The notes: generated from the letters alone by a model not told the origin. A stretch of 64,000 nt of DNA from Marinobacter denitrificans (GCF_008795955.1 NZ_VMHN01000004.1:1-64000), one strand, 5' to 3'. Numbered from the stretch's first letter, positions 47,220 through 56,664 are shown. Translations and numbers: made by a program.

Positions 47220-49964
47220 TCAGTGGGAGGTCTGTTCCAGACGCTCCCGCTGCCAGTCCTTCTCCGGCTCGTTCAGTACCAGGGTCAGGTCCATGACTTC
47301 CTCTTCCGGGTTGTAGCGGATCTCAAAGCCCAGGTGCTCTGCCAGCCGCAACATCGGGCGGTTATCCGCCAGCACATTACCCACCATTTCCACTGTTCCC
47401 TTGGCGCGGCAGTAGTCGATCATTTTCTGCATCAGGGCCACGCCAAGGCCCTCGCCTTTCATCTTGTCATGCACCATCACCGCGAACTCGGCCCGCAAAT
47501 TGTCGGCGTCTGTCCAGGTACGAACGGTGCCCAGAGTCTCCTCTCCTTCGCCATCCTCACGCGGCGCGTTGGCGATAAACACCATTTCCCGGTCGTAGTC
47601 GATCTGGACCATCTGGGCCACGTCTTCCCGTGAAAAATGTTTACGATACTGGAAGAAACGATAACGGATGGATTCCGGCGACTGGAGCTCGTGAAAGGCC
47701 CGGTGAGCAGGCTCGTCTTCCGCCAGTACCGGGCGGATAATCACCCGCCGGCCGGACTTGGGCAGCAATATCCACTCTTCCAGCTCTCTGGGATACGGCT
47801 GGATAATGGGCCGTCCCGGTTTGTCGGCCAGATCAATAGCCACGTTTACAGCGACTGCGCCCTGCTCGTTGAATAACAGGGGGGAGATTTCCAGCCCCCG
47901 GATCTCAGGAATATCAATGACAATCTGGGACAGCGTCACCAGCGTCTCCGCGACTGCGCGAATGTCCTCTTCCGGTTTCAGGCTATGTTCTTTCAACAGC
48001 TTGTACATGTAGGTTCGACGCAACAGCTCCCGCGCCAGCACCATGTTCAGTGGCGGCAGGGCAATCTGCCGGTCGGTCATCACGTTGATCTGGGCGCCCG
48101 CAGCCCCGCACACCACCAGCGGACCGAACAGCTTGTCCCGGGTAATGCCAACGCTGAATTCAATACCCCCAACATGCTGATAGGAACGCTGAACCGCAAA
48201 TCCCAAAAAACCACTATCAGGGTAATACTTCTGGTACTCCTCCATCAGGAAACGACAGGAATCCATGATGGCTCCTTCGCTGTTCAGCTTCTGTACCGTG
48301 CCCTTGTAACGGCGCTGGCCGGGGCTGAGTTCGACCAGGGGGTGACAGGACCGCTCATGAATCAGTGTTATATCCACTGGCCGGCGTTCCACGGCGAAGG
48401 CTTCCAGCACCTCTTCCATATCATCACAGTAGATCGTCTCCACGGCGTTGATGCCGTAGTCACGGATGACATCCCGGGCTTCCTGGTTGGACAGGTGATT
48501 GCGCCCAGAACGCATGGCGTTAACCACTACCCGGCGCGTTTGCGTATGGTCAGCAAGGTGATCAGTGAACGATTCAGGCGTCTCCGTAAGCAGCCGTTGC
48601 ACCCGCTGGTGACGCACGTGCTGCATGAATGCCATAACCGCCTTCTCCGGATTGAAGAACGACGGCAGGCCAGCCCGGTAAAACTCGTCACGCGCATCCA
48701 GTACCGTGCTCTGCCCCAACCAGCAGGTAAACACATTCAGACGCGTGCCCTTCGCTGCCTGCACCACTGCGTCCGCAATCTGCAGGCTGTCCTGGGTGAG
48801 GCTCGGGGCGTACATTACCAGAATATTGGCCACCTCAGGGTCTTTGGCGAGGACTTTGATGGCCTGGGCATACAGCTCGGGTGACGCATTGTAGCCAAGG
48901 TCGATGGGGTTCTTGCGCGTCCAGTAAGGGGGCAGCAACTCCGCCAGCGACTCAATGGACTTGCCGGACAGTTCCGCCAGTTCGCCCCCCAGATAGGACA
49001 ACCGGTCCACAGCCAGCACGCCCGGGCCAACACCGTTGGCCATGATCGCCAGGGTTTCCCGCCGTAAGGGGCGCATTCTGGTAAGGGTTTCCAGGGCATC
49101 GAACATCTGCCCGAGCCCGTCCACCCGCAGTACACCGGCACGCTGCAACATGGCGTCATAGATAGGGTCACTGCGGGTCAGGCCCGCGGGTAATTCGTGG
49201 TGGAACCATTCCGATTCGGGCACCCGACCGCTTTTAACGGCAATCACCGGTTTGGTGCGGGAAGCCACACGAACCGCCGACATGAAACGCCGCGGATTGG
49301 GAATGTTCTCAATGTGCAGCAATATGGCGCGGGTCTGACTGTCCTGGGCCAGGTAGTCGATCAGGTCATCATGGTCGATGTCCATGCCGTCGCCCAGGGT
49401 CAGGAAGTAGGAAAAGCCCACCCCGCGGGCAAAGGCCCAGTCAATCACCGAACTGGCAATGGTGCCCGACTGGCCTACAAACGCGACCTTACCAGGGATC
49501 GCACCCATATGGGCATAGGTGGCGTTCAGGCTCCGGGCCGGAACCATCAGCCCAATGGTATTGGGCCCGAGCACCCGGATACCGGTTTCCCGCGCTGCAT
49601 CACGGACCGAATACATCAACGGCTGACCGGTTTTACTGTGGCTACGGGACATGCCGCCGGTCATCACAATTGCAGTACGAACACCTGCCTGCCCCAGCCG
49701 TTTTATCACCTTTGGCACGGTGTCAGGCGGCGTACAGATAATCGCCAGATCAGGGCTGAACCCCATCAGGGAGACTTTCTTTACGCAGGGTACCCCGTGC
49801 ACGTTGTCGTAATCGTTCTGGTTAACCACCAGCAACTGGCCCGGATACCCACCACCCAGCAGGTTCCTCAGAACCATACCGCCCAGGTTTTCTGCCCGTT
49901 CCGAGGCGCCGATAACCACTATGGATGAGGGGTTGAAAAGGCTTTCCAGGTATCGGGTGCTCAA
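47220..49964 (-). CDS. PatZ-like protein lysine acetyltransferase (NDP-forming acyl-CoA synthetase domain fused to GNAT)
   Basis: A 914-residue fusion. Residues 1-130 form a CoA-binding Rossmann domain (PSSIVVIGASERAENLGG), 150-290 a succinyl-CoA-synthetase-like domain, about 480-710 an ATP-grasp-like domain, and about 745-890 a GNAT acetyltransferase with the acetyl-CoA loop KGEGLG (836-841). This is the architecture of Pat/PatZ (YfiQ), which acetylates lysines of metabolic enzymes such as acetyl-CoA synthetase. The start is TTG at 49964 with AAGGAG 7 bases upstream. It is divergent from a deacetylase-family gene. Confidence 0.9.
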   Translation of the reverse strand: MSTRYLESLFNPSSIVVIGASERAENLGGMVLRNLLGGGYPGQLLVVNQNDYDNVHGVPCVKKVSLMGFSPDLAIICTPPDTVPKVIKRLGQAGVRTAIVMTGGMSRSHSKTGQPLMYSVRDAARETGIRVLGPNTIGLMVPARSLNATYAHMGAIPGKVAFVGQSGTIASSVIDWAFARGVGFSYFLTLGDGMDIDHDDLIDYLAQDSQTRAILLHIENIPNPRRFMSAVRVASRTKPVIAVKSGRVPESEWFHHELPAGLTRSDPIYDAMLQRAGVLRVDGLGQMFDALETLTRMRPLRRETLAIMANGVGPGVLAVDRLSYLGGELAELSGKSIESLAELLPPYWTRKNPIDLGYNASPELYAQAIKVLAKDPEVANILVMYAPSLTQDSLQIADAVVQAAKGTRLNVFTCWLGQSTVLDARDEFYRAGLPSFFNPEKAVMAFMQHVRHQRVQRLLTETPESFTDHLADHTQTRRVVVNAMRSGRNHLSNQEARDVIRDYGINAVETIYCDDMEEVLEAFAVERRPVDITLIHERSCHPLVELSPGQRRYKGTVQKLNSEGAIMDSCRFLMEEYQKYYPDSGFLGFAVQRSYQHVGGIEFSVGITRDKLFGPLVVCGAAGAQINVMTDRQIALPPLNMVLARELLRRTYMYKLLKEHSLKPEEDIRAVAETLVTLSQIVIDIPEIRGLEISPLLFNEQGAVAVNVAIDLADKPGRPIIQPYPRELEEWILLPKSGRRVIIRPVLAEDEPAHRAFHELQSPESIRYRFFQYRKHFSREDVAQMVQIDYDREMVFIANAPREDGEGEETLGTVRTWTDADNLRAEFAVMVHDKMKGEGLGVALMQKMIDYCRAKGTVEMVGNVLADNRPMLRLAEHLGFEIRYNPEEEVMDLTLVLNEPEKDWQRERLEQTSH

Positions 49965-50023
49965 GCTTCGCTCCTTGCTTCGGGTCGACCGGGCGGATGT
50001 ACACTCTATCTTAGGCGCTTGGC

Positions 50024-50048
50024 TGGTGATGTAAAATGCCTATCACCA
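50024..50048. promoter_or_regulatory. Dyad in the divergent acetyltransferase/deacetylase region
   Basis: TGGTGAT (50024-50030) and ATCACCA (50042-50048) form a 7-base inverted repeat with an 11-base centre. The dyad is 60 bases from the start of the PatZ-like gene and 89 from the deacetylase gene. It could be a shared operator. Promoter boxes are not clear to me. Confidence 0.35.
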
Positions 50049-50136
50049 CCATAAGACCAAAGAAACACGGCAGGGCCAACCTATCCCTGATAATATTGAA
50101 CAAAATACAAGCACAACCAGAGCGTTCGGGATCAGC

Positions 50137-51063
50137 ATGACAACGGGATTTTTCTCACACGACGACTGCATGAAACACAATATGGGGGCGGAGCATCCGG
50201 AGTCCCCTGAAAGGCTTGCAGCGATTGTAAGTTATCTGGCGGATACCGGCCTGGAGCAGGATCTGGACTGGGTGCGCCCGGATGAAGCCACACGGGATCA
50301 ATTGCTGACCGTGCATCCCGAACGCTACCTGCACCAGCTGGACCTGATGCAACCTACCAGGGGCCGCGTGTTTACCGACCCGGACACCGCAATGATGCCC
50401 GACACCCTAAGGGCCGCTCGCCTTGCTGCCGGCGCGAGTATCGAAGCGGTCGACATGGTGCTCAGCAGCCAGCTCACCAACGCCTTTGTGTGCGCACGGC
50501 CACCGGGGCACCACGCAGAGCGCAGCAAGTCCATGGGCTTCTGTTTTTACAATAACATCGCCCTGGCCGCCATGCGCGCCCTGACTTTCCACCACCTGGA
50601 ACGGGTAGCCATTATTGATTTCGATGTCCACCAGGGCAATGGTACTGTCGACATTGTGGGCGGTGATGAGCGCATCCTGATGTGTTCCAGCTTCCAGCAT
50701 CCATTTTATCCCCACTCCCACGTGCACCGTCAGGCTGAAAATATCATCAATACGCCCATCCCGGCCGGAACCTCTGCGGACGAGTATCGTAAAACCGTGG
50801 AAGCGGCCTGGGTGAAACGGTTACAGGACTTCCGCCCCCAACTGGTGCTGATTTCCGCCGGGTTCGACGGCCATCGCCTGGACCCCATGGCGGAATTGAA
50901 TCTGGAAGTGGACGATTACCGCTGGCTGACAGAGATGATCGCCAGCATTGCCGCCGACTCTGCCAATGACCGGATCATCTCGACCCTTGAGGGGGGATAT
51001 CATCTGAAGGCACTGGCAGAAAGCGTGAATGCGCACCTTGAAGTGCTCAATTCCATCCGCTGA
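50137..51063 (+). CDS. Histone deacetylase family (class II-like) amidohydrolase
   Basis: A 308-residue zinc deacetylase-fold protein with the general-base pair His125/His126 (RPPGHHA), zinc ligands Asp163 and His165 (IDFDVHQGNGT), and a third acidic ligand in ISAGFDGHRLDPM. Bacterial relatives act on acetyl-polyamines, acetoin-related substrates or protein acetyl-lysine. It sits head to head with the PatZ-like acetyltransferase, which makes protein deacetylation a natural hypothesis. The length and all catalytic residues are intact. Confidence 0.9.
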   Translation: MTTGFFSHDDCMKHNMGAEHPESPERLAAIVSYLADTGLEQDLDWVRPDEATRDQLLTVHPERYLHQLDLMQPTRGRVFTDPDTAMMPDTLRAARLAAGASIEAVDMVLSSQLTNAFVCARPPGHHAERSKSMGFCFYNNIALAAMRALTFHHLERVAIIDFDVHQGNGTVDIVGGDERILMCSSFQHPFYPHSHVHRQAENIINTPIPAGTSADEYRKTVEAAWVKRLQDFRPQLVLISAGFDGHRLDPMAELNLEVDDYRWLTEMIASIAADSANDRIISTLEGGYHLKALAESVNAHLEVLNSIR

Positions 51064-51085
51064 CCGGGCTATTGGAGCCGCGTCG

Positions 51086-52006
51086 CTAAGAGTTAGGTGA
51101 GGCAGCATCATAGCCGTTGGCCTGCTGCAGGTCCGGACGCTCGCCTTCCCGCTGCAGGCGGATGGTGGTACGGCGGTTATCCGCCGGGCGGCCTGACACC
51201 TGGTACTGGTCCGCATGAGCCCGGACCGTCACCATATTGGTATCAACGCCCTTCCCTGTCAGATAATCCGCCACCACATTGGCCCGCTCCTCGGACAGGG
51301 CCCGGTTGTCGATACGGCTACCGCTGCTGTCCGTGTGCCCGTCCACGAAAATCCGCTCCACCGTGGTATCCGCCATCACATAAGCGATGATGTTATCCAG
51401 CAGCCGCATGTCGCCCTCGGAAAGGCTGGTGCTGCCGGCTGCAAACGGAATACGGGAACGCTTGATCTGATCGTAATTCACCGGCAACAGGCCGGATGCG
51501 CATGAACGGTAGCCGGAGAACTGGCCGGCAAAATTGATGTTGGAGACTTTCACACGAACCGGGCTGCCGTCGTACCAGGACTCACGGGTCACCGTTGGGT
51601 CCATCCCCTCCAACAGCCCCTGAACCATAATCATGGCCTTGCGGGAATCCAGCAATACCGGGCGGCGCCCATCCTCTATGTTTACCCGACCCAGGGAACG
51701 GGGCGCCGTGCCCGGGCGCCAGGATGGAGCCTCTACTGCCAGCGTGCCCCGCCCGGGGCGCATCAGCTGCGTTTCCGATTCCAGAACGAATGACAGAGAC
51801 TCGCCTGCACGATGACGGAATATAGCCCGGCCATAACCCGGCACCTGGTGTACCAGAGTACACTCGAACACAGACTCGGACAGATACCACTGGCTGTTCT
51901 CGATACCGGCACCATAGGTGGCGGCCTGGGCCGTATTAGGGGCCACCAGCAAGGCGCATGCACTGGAAATAACTGCCCCGCGCAGGAAGGCTGGAAGTCG
52001 TGCCAT
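51086..52006 (-). CDS. motY: Flagellar sodium-motor protein MotY / OmpA-family protein
   Basis: A 306-residue secreted protein. The signal peptide ends near AQA-ATYG (residue 28). A MotY-type N-terminal beta domain (about 30-165) follows, then an OmpA C-terminal peptidoglycan-binding domain (about 185-290) with DGHTDSSGSRIDNRALSEERANVV in parts. MotY forms the T-ring around polar sodium-type flagellar motors. The order motY, pyrC, rnt is as in Pseudomonas, although motY is divergent from pyrC here. Without flagellar neighbours the call rests on this order and domain layout. Confidence 0.83.
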   Translation of the reverse strand: MARLPAFLRGAVISSACALLVAPNTAQAATYGAGIENSQWYLSESVFECTLVHQVPGYGRAIFRHRAGESLSFVLESETQLMRPGRGTLAVEAPSWRPGTAPRSLGRVNIEDGRRPVLLDSRKAMIMVQGLLEGMDPTVTRESWYDGSPVRVKVSNINFAGQFSGYRSCASGLLPVNYDQIKRSRIPFAAGSTSLSEGDMRLLDNIIAYVMADTTVERIFVDGHTDSSGSRIDNRALSEERANVVADYLTGKGVDTNMVTVRAHADQYQVSGRPADNRRTTIRLQREGERPDLQQANGYDAASPNS

Positions 52007-52100
52007 ACCATCAGTCCGTCAAAGAGTGTTCACTGGTTTGTTAACGGCCAGGGGAAAGCATTCTTTAGGATTTCGGCCCGAAACAATCGGCGACGGCTTC

Positions 52101-52109
52101 TGATATAAT
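52101..52109 (+). promoter_or_regulatory. Extended -10 promoter upstream of pyrC
   Basis: TGATATAAT is a perfect extended -10 element (TGn plus TATAAT at 52104-52109), 59 bases before the pyrC ATG. No good -35 box is seen 16-18 bases upstream, which is usual for extended -10 promoters. Confidence 0.5.
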
Positions 52110-52168
52110 TCCGCCAGAATTTATCAGGGGCAACCACACCAAAGGCCCCGGCAAGCCGGAAACCGTTA

Positions 52169-53206
52169 ATGACCAATCAGATTACCATTACCCGCCCCGA
52201 TGACTGGCACCTCCATGTCCGGGACGGCGAAATTCTCAGGGACGTGGTGCCTGCCACTGCTCGCTGCTTCCACCGCGCCATCATCATGCCCAACCTGGTA
52301 CCACCAGTAACCGATGCCCGACAGGCCATGGCGTACCGCGACAGGATTCTGGCAGCCGCCAAGGGCCATGACTTTGACCCACTTATGACCCTGTATCTCA
52401 CAGAGACCACCACACCGGATCAGATCCGTGAAGCGAAGGCAGTCGGTGTGGTTGCAGCGAAGCTTTACCCTGCAGGCGCCACCACCAATTCCGACTCCGG
52501 TGTTACCGATATCCGCAATATCTACCCGGTACTGGAAACCATGGCCGACTGCGGCATGTTGCTGCTGGTCCACGGTGAAGTCACTGATCAGGACATCGAT
52601 ATTTTTGATCGGGAGAAAATCTTCCTGAAGCGGGTACTGGCGCCAACTCTCGAGGCATTTCCTTCGCTGCGGGTGGTTCTCGAGCATATCACCACGGCAG
52701 ACTCCGCCGAATTCGTCCGCAATCACCAGGGTGACAACCTCGGGGCCACCATCACGCCCCAGCACCTGATGTATAACCGCAACCATATGCTGGTAGGCGG
52801 TATTCGTCCTCACCTGTACTGCCTGCCGATTCTCAAACGTAACCGTCACCAACAGGCGCTGCTGGATGCGGTTGTCAGCGGTGACCCGCGCTTCTTTCTG
52901 GGTACGGACTCGGCCCCCCATTCAAAGGACCGTAAAGAAACGGCCTGCGGCTGTGCCGGTTGTTATTCCGCCTACAGCGCCATTTCACTGTACGCGGAGA
53001 TCTTCGAAGACCTGGGCATTCTCGACAAGCTGGAAGCGTTTGCCAGCTTCAACGGCCCCGATTTTTACGGGCTTCCCCGAAACACCGACACCATAACCCT
53101 GGTGCGGGAAAGCTGGGAAATGCCCGCTGAACTGCCTTTGGCAGAGGGCACGATTGTTCCGCTGAAAGCCGGTGAAAGCCTGAGATGGCGGCTCGCCGAA
53201 CACTGA
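52169..53206 (+). CDS. pyrC: Dihydroorotase (PyrC)
   Basis: PyrC closes carbamoyl-aspartate to dihydroorotate, the third step of pyrimidine synthesis. The 345-residue class II enzyme has the metal motif [10 protein letters not shown] (His14, His16), the carboxylated lysine in [16 protein letters not shown] (near residue 100), VHGEVTD with a metal histidine, LEHITT, and the catalytic aspartate in [15 protein letters not shown]. An extended -10 promoter lies upstream, and rnt follows after 58 bases. Confidence 0.96.
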   Translation: MTNQITITRPDDWHLHVRDGEILRDVVPATARCFHRAIIMPNLVPPVTDARQAMAYRDRILAAAKGHDFDPLMTLYLTETTTPDQIREAKAVGVVAAKLYPAGATTNSDSGVTDIRNIYPVLETMADCGMLLLVHGEVTDQDIDIFDREKIFLKRVLAPTLEAFPSLRVVLEHITTADSAEFVRNHQGDNLGATITPQHLMYNRNHMLVGGIRPHLYCLPILKRNRHQQALLDAVVSGDPRFFLGTDSAPHSKDRKETACGCAGCYSAYSAISLYAEIFEDLGILDKLEAFASFNGPDFYGLPRNTDTITLVRESWEMPAELPLAEGTIVPLKAGESLRWRLAEH

Positions 53207-53264
53207 TTCAACACCTGTTCCTATTTCAGGCCGGTTGACCTGGCCAGCAACACCGGGAGTTTAA

Positions 53265-53921
53265 GTGACTGACGAAATTAAAGAACGCCACCCCATGTCC
53301 CGCCGCTTTCGCGGGTTCCTTCCTGTGGTGGTGGATGTGGAAACAGGCGGATTCAATCCAGAACGAGACGCCCTGCTGGAAATTGCCGCTGTTATCATCA
53401 CCATGGATGACGACGGCTGGCTGATTCGCGGAGAAACCCACCTCCAGCAGATCGATCCATTTGAAGGCGCCAACCTGGAACAGTCAGCGTTGGATTTTAC
53501 CGGTATTGATCCCTGGAGCCCTGAACGGGAAGCCGTTCCCGAGCGGGAGGGCCTGAGCGAAATCTTCAGCCCGATCCGTAAGGCGGTAAAAGCCCACGAT
53601 TGCAAACGGGCGGTGCTGGTAGGCCATAACGCCACCTTTGACCACAATTTCGTGTTCGCCGCCGCCCTGCGCTCGGATATCCGACGCAACCCGTTCCACC
53701 CCTTCTCCACATTCGATACCGCCACCCTAGCGGGCCTTGCCTATGGCCATACGGTACTGGCCCAGGCGTGCAAGCTGGCAGGCATTCCTTTCAGCAATAA
53801 GGAAGCGCACTCGGCTGCGTACGATGCGGAGAAAACCGCTGACCTTTTCTGCGGCATTGTGAACCGGTGGCGTGAGATCGGCGGCTTCCCTCCGCCTGTC
53901 GTGCCAGACGATCCTGAATAA
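53265..53921 (+). CDS. rnt: Ribonuclease T
   Basis: A DEDDh 3'-5' exoribonuclease of 218 residues that trims tRNA 3' ends and matures 5S and 23S RNA. The exonuclease motifs are VVVDVETGGFN (Asp24, Glu26), GHNATFDHNFV and HSAAYDAEKTADLF. It starts at GTG 53265, with GGGAG 7 bases upstream; a later ATG at codon 11 is possible but would cut into the conserved N-terminus less well supported by a ribosome site. A strong terminator follows. Confidence 0.94.
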   Translation: MTDEIKERHPMSRRFRGFLPVVVDVETGGFNPERDALLEIAAVIITMDDDGWLIRGETHLQQIDPFEGANLEQSALDFTGIDPWSPEREAVPEREGLSEIFSPIRKAVKAHDCKRAVLVGHNATFDHNFVFAAALRSDIRRNPFHPFSTFDTATLAGLAYGHTVLAQACKLAGIPFSNKEAHSAAYDAEKTADLFCGIVNRWREIGGFPPPVVPDDPE

Positions 53922-53928
53922 CGGCCAC

Positions 53929-53960
53929 AAAAAAACCCCGCTCCTGGAAGCGGGGTTTTT
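53929..53960. terminator. Bidirectional terminator between rnt and the acyl-CoA reductase
   Basis: The arms AAAAACCCCGCT and AGCGGGGTTTTT pair perfectly around CCTGGA. T runs appear on both strands. It lies 8 bases after rnt and 17 after the end of the convergent reductase gene, so it serves both. Confidence 0.92.
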
Positions 53961-53976
53961 GTTTTCAGGGTAGGCC

Positions 53977-55962
53977 TTACCAGTAAATACCCCGCATGAT
54001 CGCAGCGAACGCCACCTGCTCCGAGGAAACCTTCGGCCTCTCGCCCGAGCGGCTGCCCGCAGCTGCCGGAGAATCCGGGAACATACGGTAACCGGTGTTC
54101 ATGACGATCTCGCCCAGCTTCGGCGCCAGCGCCTGCAACACCTGAGCAAAGATACCCAGCCTTGTGGCAATGCGCTTGGGCCGGTATACGATGGCATCCA
54201 CCACCATGTCGGCGGCTTCGTCCGGTGTCAGCGTGGGCACGGAATCATAGATCTTGGTCGGCGCGATCATCGGTGTCTTTACCAGCGGCATGTTGATGGT
54301 GGTAAAGGTCACGTTGCGATCCGACCACTCAGCAGCCGCGCAGCGGCTGAAGGCATCCAGCGCAGACTTTGAAGCCACATAGGCCGAGAAGCGCGGCGCA
54401 TTGGTCAGCACACCAATGGAGGAAATGTTGATCACGTGACCGCGGTGGCGCTCAAGCATGGCCGGTGCAAAGCCCATGATCAGGCGCACAGAGCCGAAAT
54501 AGTTCAGCTGCATGGTGCGTTCGAAATCGTGAAACCGGTCAAACGACAATGCCAGCGAGCGACGGATTGAACGGCCTGCATTGTTAACCAGCACATCCAC
54601 GTGGCCGTGGTTATCCAGTACAGTTTTCACGAAGCGGTCGCAGTCTTCCATCTCCGCGAAGTCACATTGATAGGCGTGAACGTTACCACCACGGGCTTCG
54701 AGCTGGGCTGCCACTTCCATCAGGCGTTCTTTCTTACGGGCACCGATCACCAGAATGGCACCTGCATCCGCCAGCTTTTCAGCAGTCGCCAGACCAATGC
54801 CGGAGGTGCCGCCGGTGATCACACAGACCTTGCCCTCAACCGTGCCACGCAGGGTGCGGTCTTTGAACAGATCAGGATCAAGGTTGCGTTCCCAGTAATC
54901 CCAGATCACTGCCGAGTAGCTGTCAAGGCGCGGCACTTCGATGCCAGTACCCTTGAGAACACGCTCTGTTTCACGGGCGTCAAACCGCGTCGGGTAATTT
55001 ATGAACGACAGGACCGACGGCGGGATGCCCATATCATCCAGCACGGCTGTGGTCAGACGTTTTACCGGAGGCAGGTTTTTCAGGCTCTGACGGATAAACG
55101 GCGGAACAAACCCGAATATCCGGGAATCCAGGCGCATCGCCATGCGTGGAGCATGGCCGGCCTCTGAGAAGATATTGAGGATCTCGCCAACTTTGTAGGG
55201 ATCGGAATCCACCAGGTGAAAGCAGTTGCCGTCCTCGCCTTCGAGGTGAGCGATGTGGTCCATGGCATTCACCACAAAATCCACCGGAACGATATTCAGG
55301 CGGCCGCCCTCAATACCGATGGTCGGCATCCATTGCGGCAGCGCATGGCGGATTTTCTGGATCATCTTGAAGAAATAATAGGGCCCGTCGACCTTATCCA
55401 TCTCGCCGGTTTTCGAATGGCCGATAACCATACCCGGGCGATAGATCCGGAACGGCACCTTGCAACTCTGGCGAACAACTTTTTCCGACTCGTGCTTGGT
55501 CAGCAGGTAGGGATGGTCGAGCTTTTCGGCTTCCTCGAACATATCCTCCCGGAATGTACCCTTGAACATCCCGGCTGCCGCGATGGAAGACACGTGATGG
55601 AAGCAACCGGCTTCCATGGCTTCTGCCGCCTGGACTGCACTGAGCGTGCCCTCAATATTGGTCGCCTGCTGTGCCTTTTCGTCTGCGCCCATGTCGTAAA
55701 CGGCGGCAAGGTGGAAGAAATGATCAATGTTACCCTTGAGCGATTTCATCGTCTTGGCGTCAATGCCCAGGTCCGGGCTGGTAAGGTCGCCGATCACTGC
55801 CTTCACCCGGGACTCATCCGCACCCCAACGCTCCCTGAGCTGGGCCAGTTTGTCCTGTGATTGCTCGCGCACCAGTACGTGTACTGTGCCGCCGCGAGCC
55901 AGCAGTTTTTCAACGAGAAAACGGCCGATGAATCCGGTGCCACCCGTCAGAAAGTAATTCAT
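53977..55962 (-). CDS. acrB: Fatty acyl-CoA reductase, alcohol-forming (Marinobacter wax-ester pathway)
   Basis: A 661-residue fusion of two SDR-type domains. The first (1 to about 365) starts MNYFLTGGTGFIGRF (NADPH loop 7-13) and has the extended-SDR YxxxK variant; the second (about 370-661) has VCVITGGTSGIGLATAEKL and the YVASKSALDAF active site. Length and sequence agree with my memory of the M. aquaeolei acyl-CoA reductase that reduces long-chain acyl-CoA, by way of the aldehyde, to fatty alcohol for wax-ester storage. I start it at the ATG at 55962, with GGTGGA upstream; a TTG nine codons earlier is less likely. The expected partner, a wax synthase, is not in the window. Two tandem palindromes lie about 135 bases upstream. 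Confidence 0.9.
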   Translation of the reverse strand: MNYFLTGGTGFIGRFLVEKLLARGGTVHVLVREQSQDKLAQLRERWGADESRVKAVIGDLTSPDLGIDAKTMKSLKGNIDHFFHLAAVYDMGADEKAQQATNIEGTLSAVQAAEAMEAGCFHHVSSIAAAGMFKGTFREDMFEEAEKLDHPYLLTKHESEKVVRQSCKVPFRIYRPGMVIGHSKTGEMDKVDGPYYFFKMIQKIRHALPQWMPTIGIEGGRLNIVPVDFVVNAMDHIAHLEGEDGNCFHLVDSDPYKVGEILNIFSEAGHAPRMAMRLDSRIFGFVPPFIRQSLKNLPPVKRLTTAVLDDMGIPPSVLSFINYPTRFDARETERVLKGTGIEVPRLDSYSAVIWDYWERNLDPDLFKDRTLRGTVEGKVCVITGGTSGIGLATAEKLADAGAILVIGARKKERLMEVAAQLEARGGNVHAYQCDFAEMEDCDRFVKTVLDNHGHVDVLVNNAGRSIRRSLALSFDRFHDFERTMQLNYFGSVRLIMGFAPAMLERHRGHVINISSIGVLTNAPRFSAYVASKSALDAFSRCAAAEWSDRNVTFTTINMPLVKTPMIAPTKIYDSVPTLTPDEAADMVVDAIVYRPKRIATRLGIFAQVLQALAPKLGEIVMNTGYRMFPDSPAAAGSRSGERPKVSSEQVAFAAIMRGIYW

Positions 55963-56096
55963 TGATAGTCCACCCTGCTTGTTGCTCAATTGTTGTCTGT
56001 CCCTTTGTGGCCAGGGAGATATTAGACCAAAGTCGTAGACTCTCCCGGCACGCCGGCATTGTACTTAATTGCAACTCTCATGTATCGAACTTTTTT

Positions 56097-56143
56097 AGAG
56101 CATTTACTCTGTAACCCATTGTTTTATTTAGAGCTATTACTCT
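56097..56143. promoter_or_regulatory. Two tandem palindromic sites, AGAGCWWTTACTCT-like, upstream of the acyl-CoA reductase
   Basis: Site A (56097-56110) is AGAGCATTTACTCT and site B (56130-56143) is AGAGCTATTACTCT. Each has AGAG/CTCT arms, and the two differ at only two of 14 positions. They are 33 bases apart, about three helical turns, on the same face of the DNA. Site B overlaps a possible plus-strand promoter (TTGTTT at 56119, TAGTAT at 56143). The sites lie 135-181 bases before the reductase gene and about 200-240 before the small gene at 56340, in an otherwise gene-free stretch of 377 bases. A TetR-like or similar dimeric regulator is likely; its identity is unknown. Confidence 0.6.
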
Positions 56144-56339
56144 AGTATCGGCATGGAAAGCAGGTCTTGACCTGTTTGATTGCCCGACATACTGAAATTG
56201 AGACTAGCACATGGTGTGCAGCCTGCTCGTAAATCCCTACCATTACAGACAAGAAATGAAACCCGTCAGGAGCGGTGACATAATCGGAACCATTCATGAC
56301 AGCTTCTGTCCTAACATCCCGGTTTTCGGAATCCCGACT

Positions 56340-56639
56340 ATGAACCAAGACGACCCCAACGCTGAACGTTATATTGCGATCGCCAGAGCCTGCCTGAAGG
56401 CCATCAACGACACTGCGGCTGACTCCGGCACCCGAGAGGAGAAAATCCAGGCCGTTTACCACGCCATAGATCACGCCTTTCAGGCCGAATTCGCAGACTA
56501 TCGCCGGTCTGTGGCTGTGATGGGCACGGTACTCGAACGCATCGCCTCGGGTCAGCTTGATGCCGAGGCCGCGGCCAGTCTGGCGAAAAAAACGCTGGAT
56601 CAACAACCGGAAAGTACTCGCAACGAACTGATTCACTGA
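56340..56639 (+). CDS. Small helical protein of unknown function
   Basis: A 99-residue soluble, mostly helical protein (MNQDDPNAERYIAIARACL at the start, QLDAEAAASLAKKTLDQ near the end). I do not recognise a family. The frame is open for 43 more codons upstream, but the ATG at 56340 is the first with coding-like sequence; the ribosome site (CGGAAT) is weak. It is followed after 25 bases by the metallopeptidase gene and may be expressed with it, or from the operator region shared with the acyl-CoA reductase. Confidence 0.6.
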   Translation: MNQDDPNAERYIAIARACLKAINDTAADSGTREEKIQAVYHAIDHAFQAEFADYRRSVAVMGTVLERIASGQLDAEAAASLAKKTLDQQPESTRNELIH

Positions 56640-56664
56640 ATCTTCCATCGGAAAGAGAGGCTCT

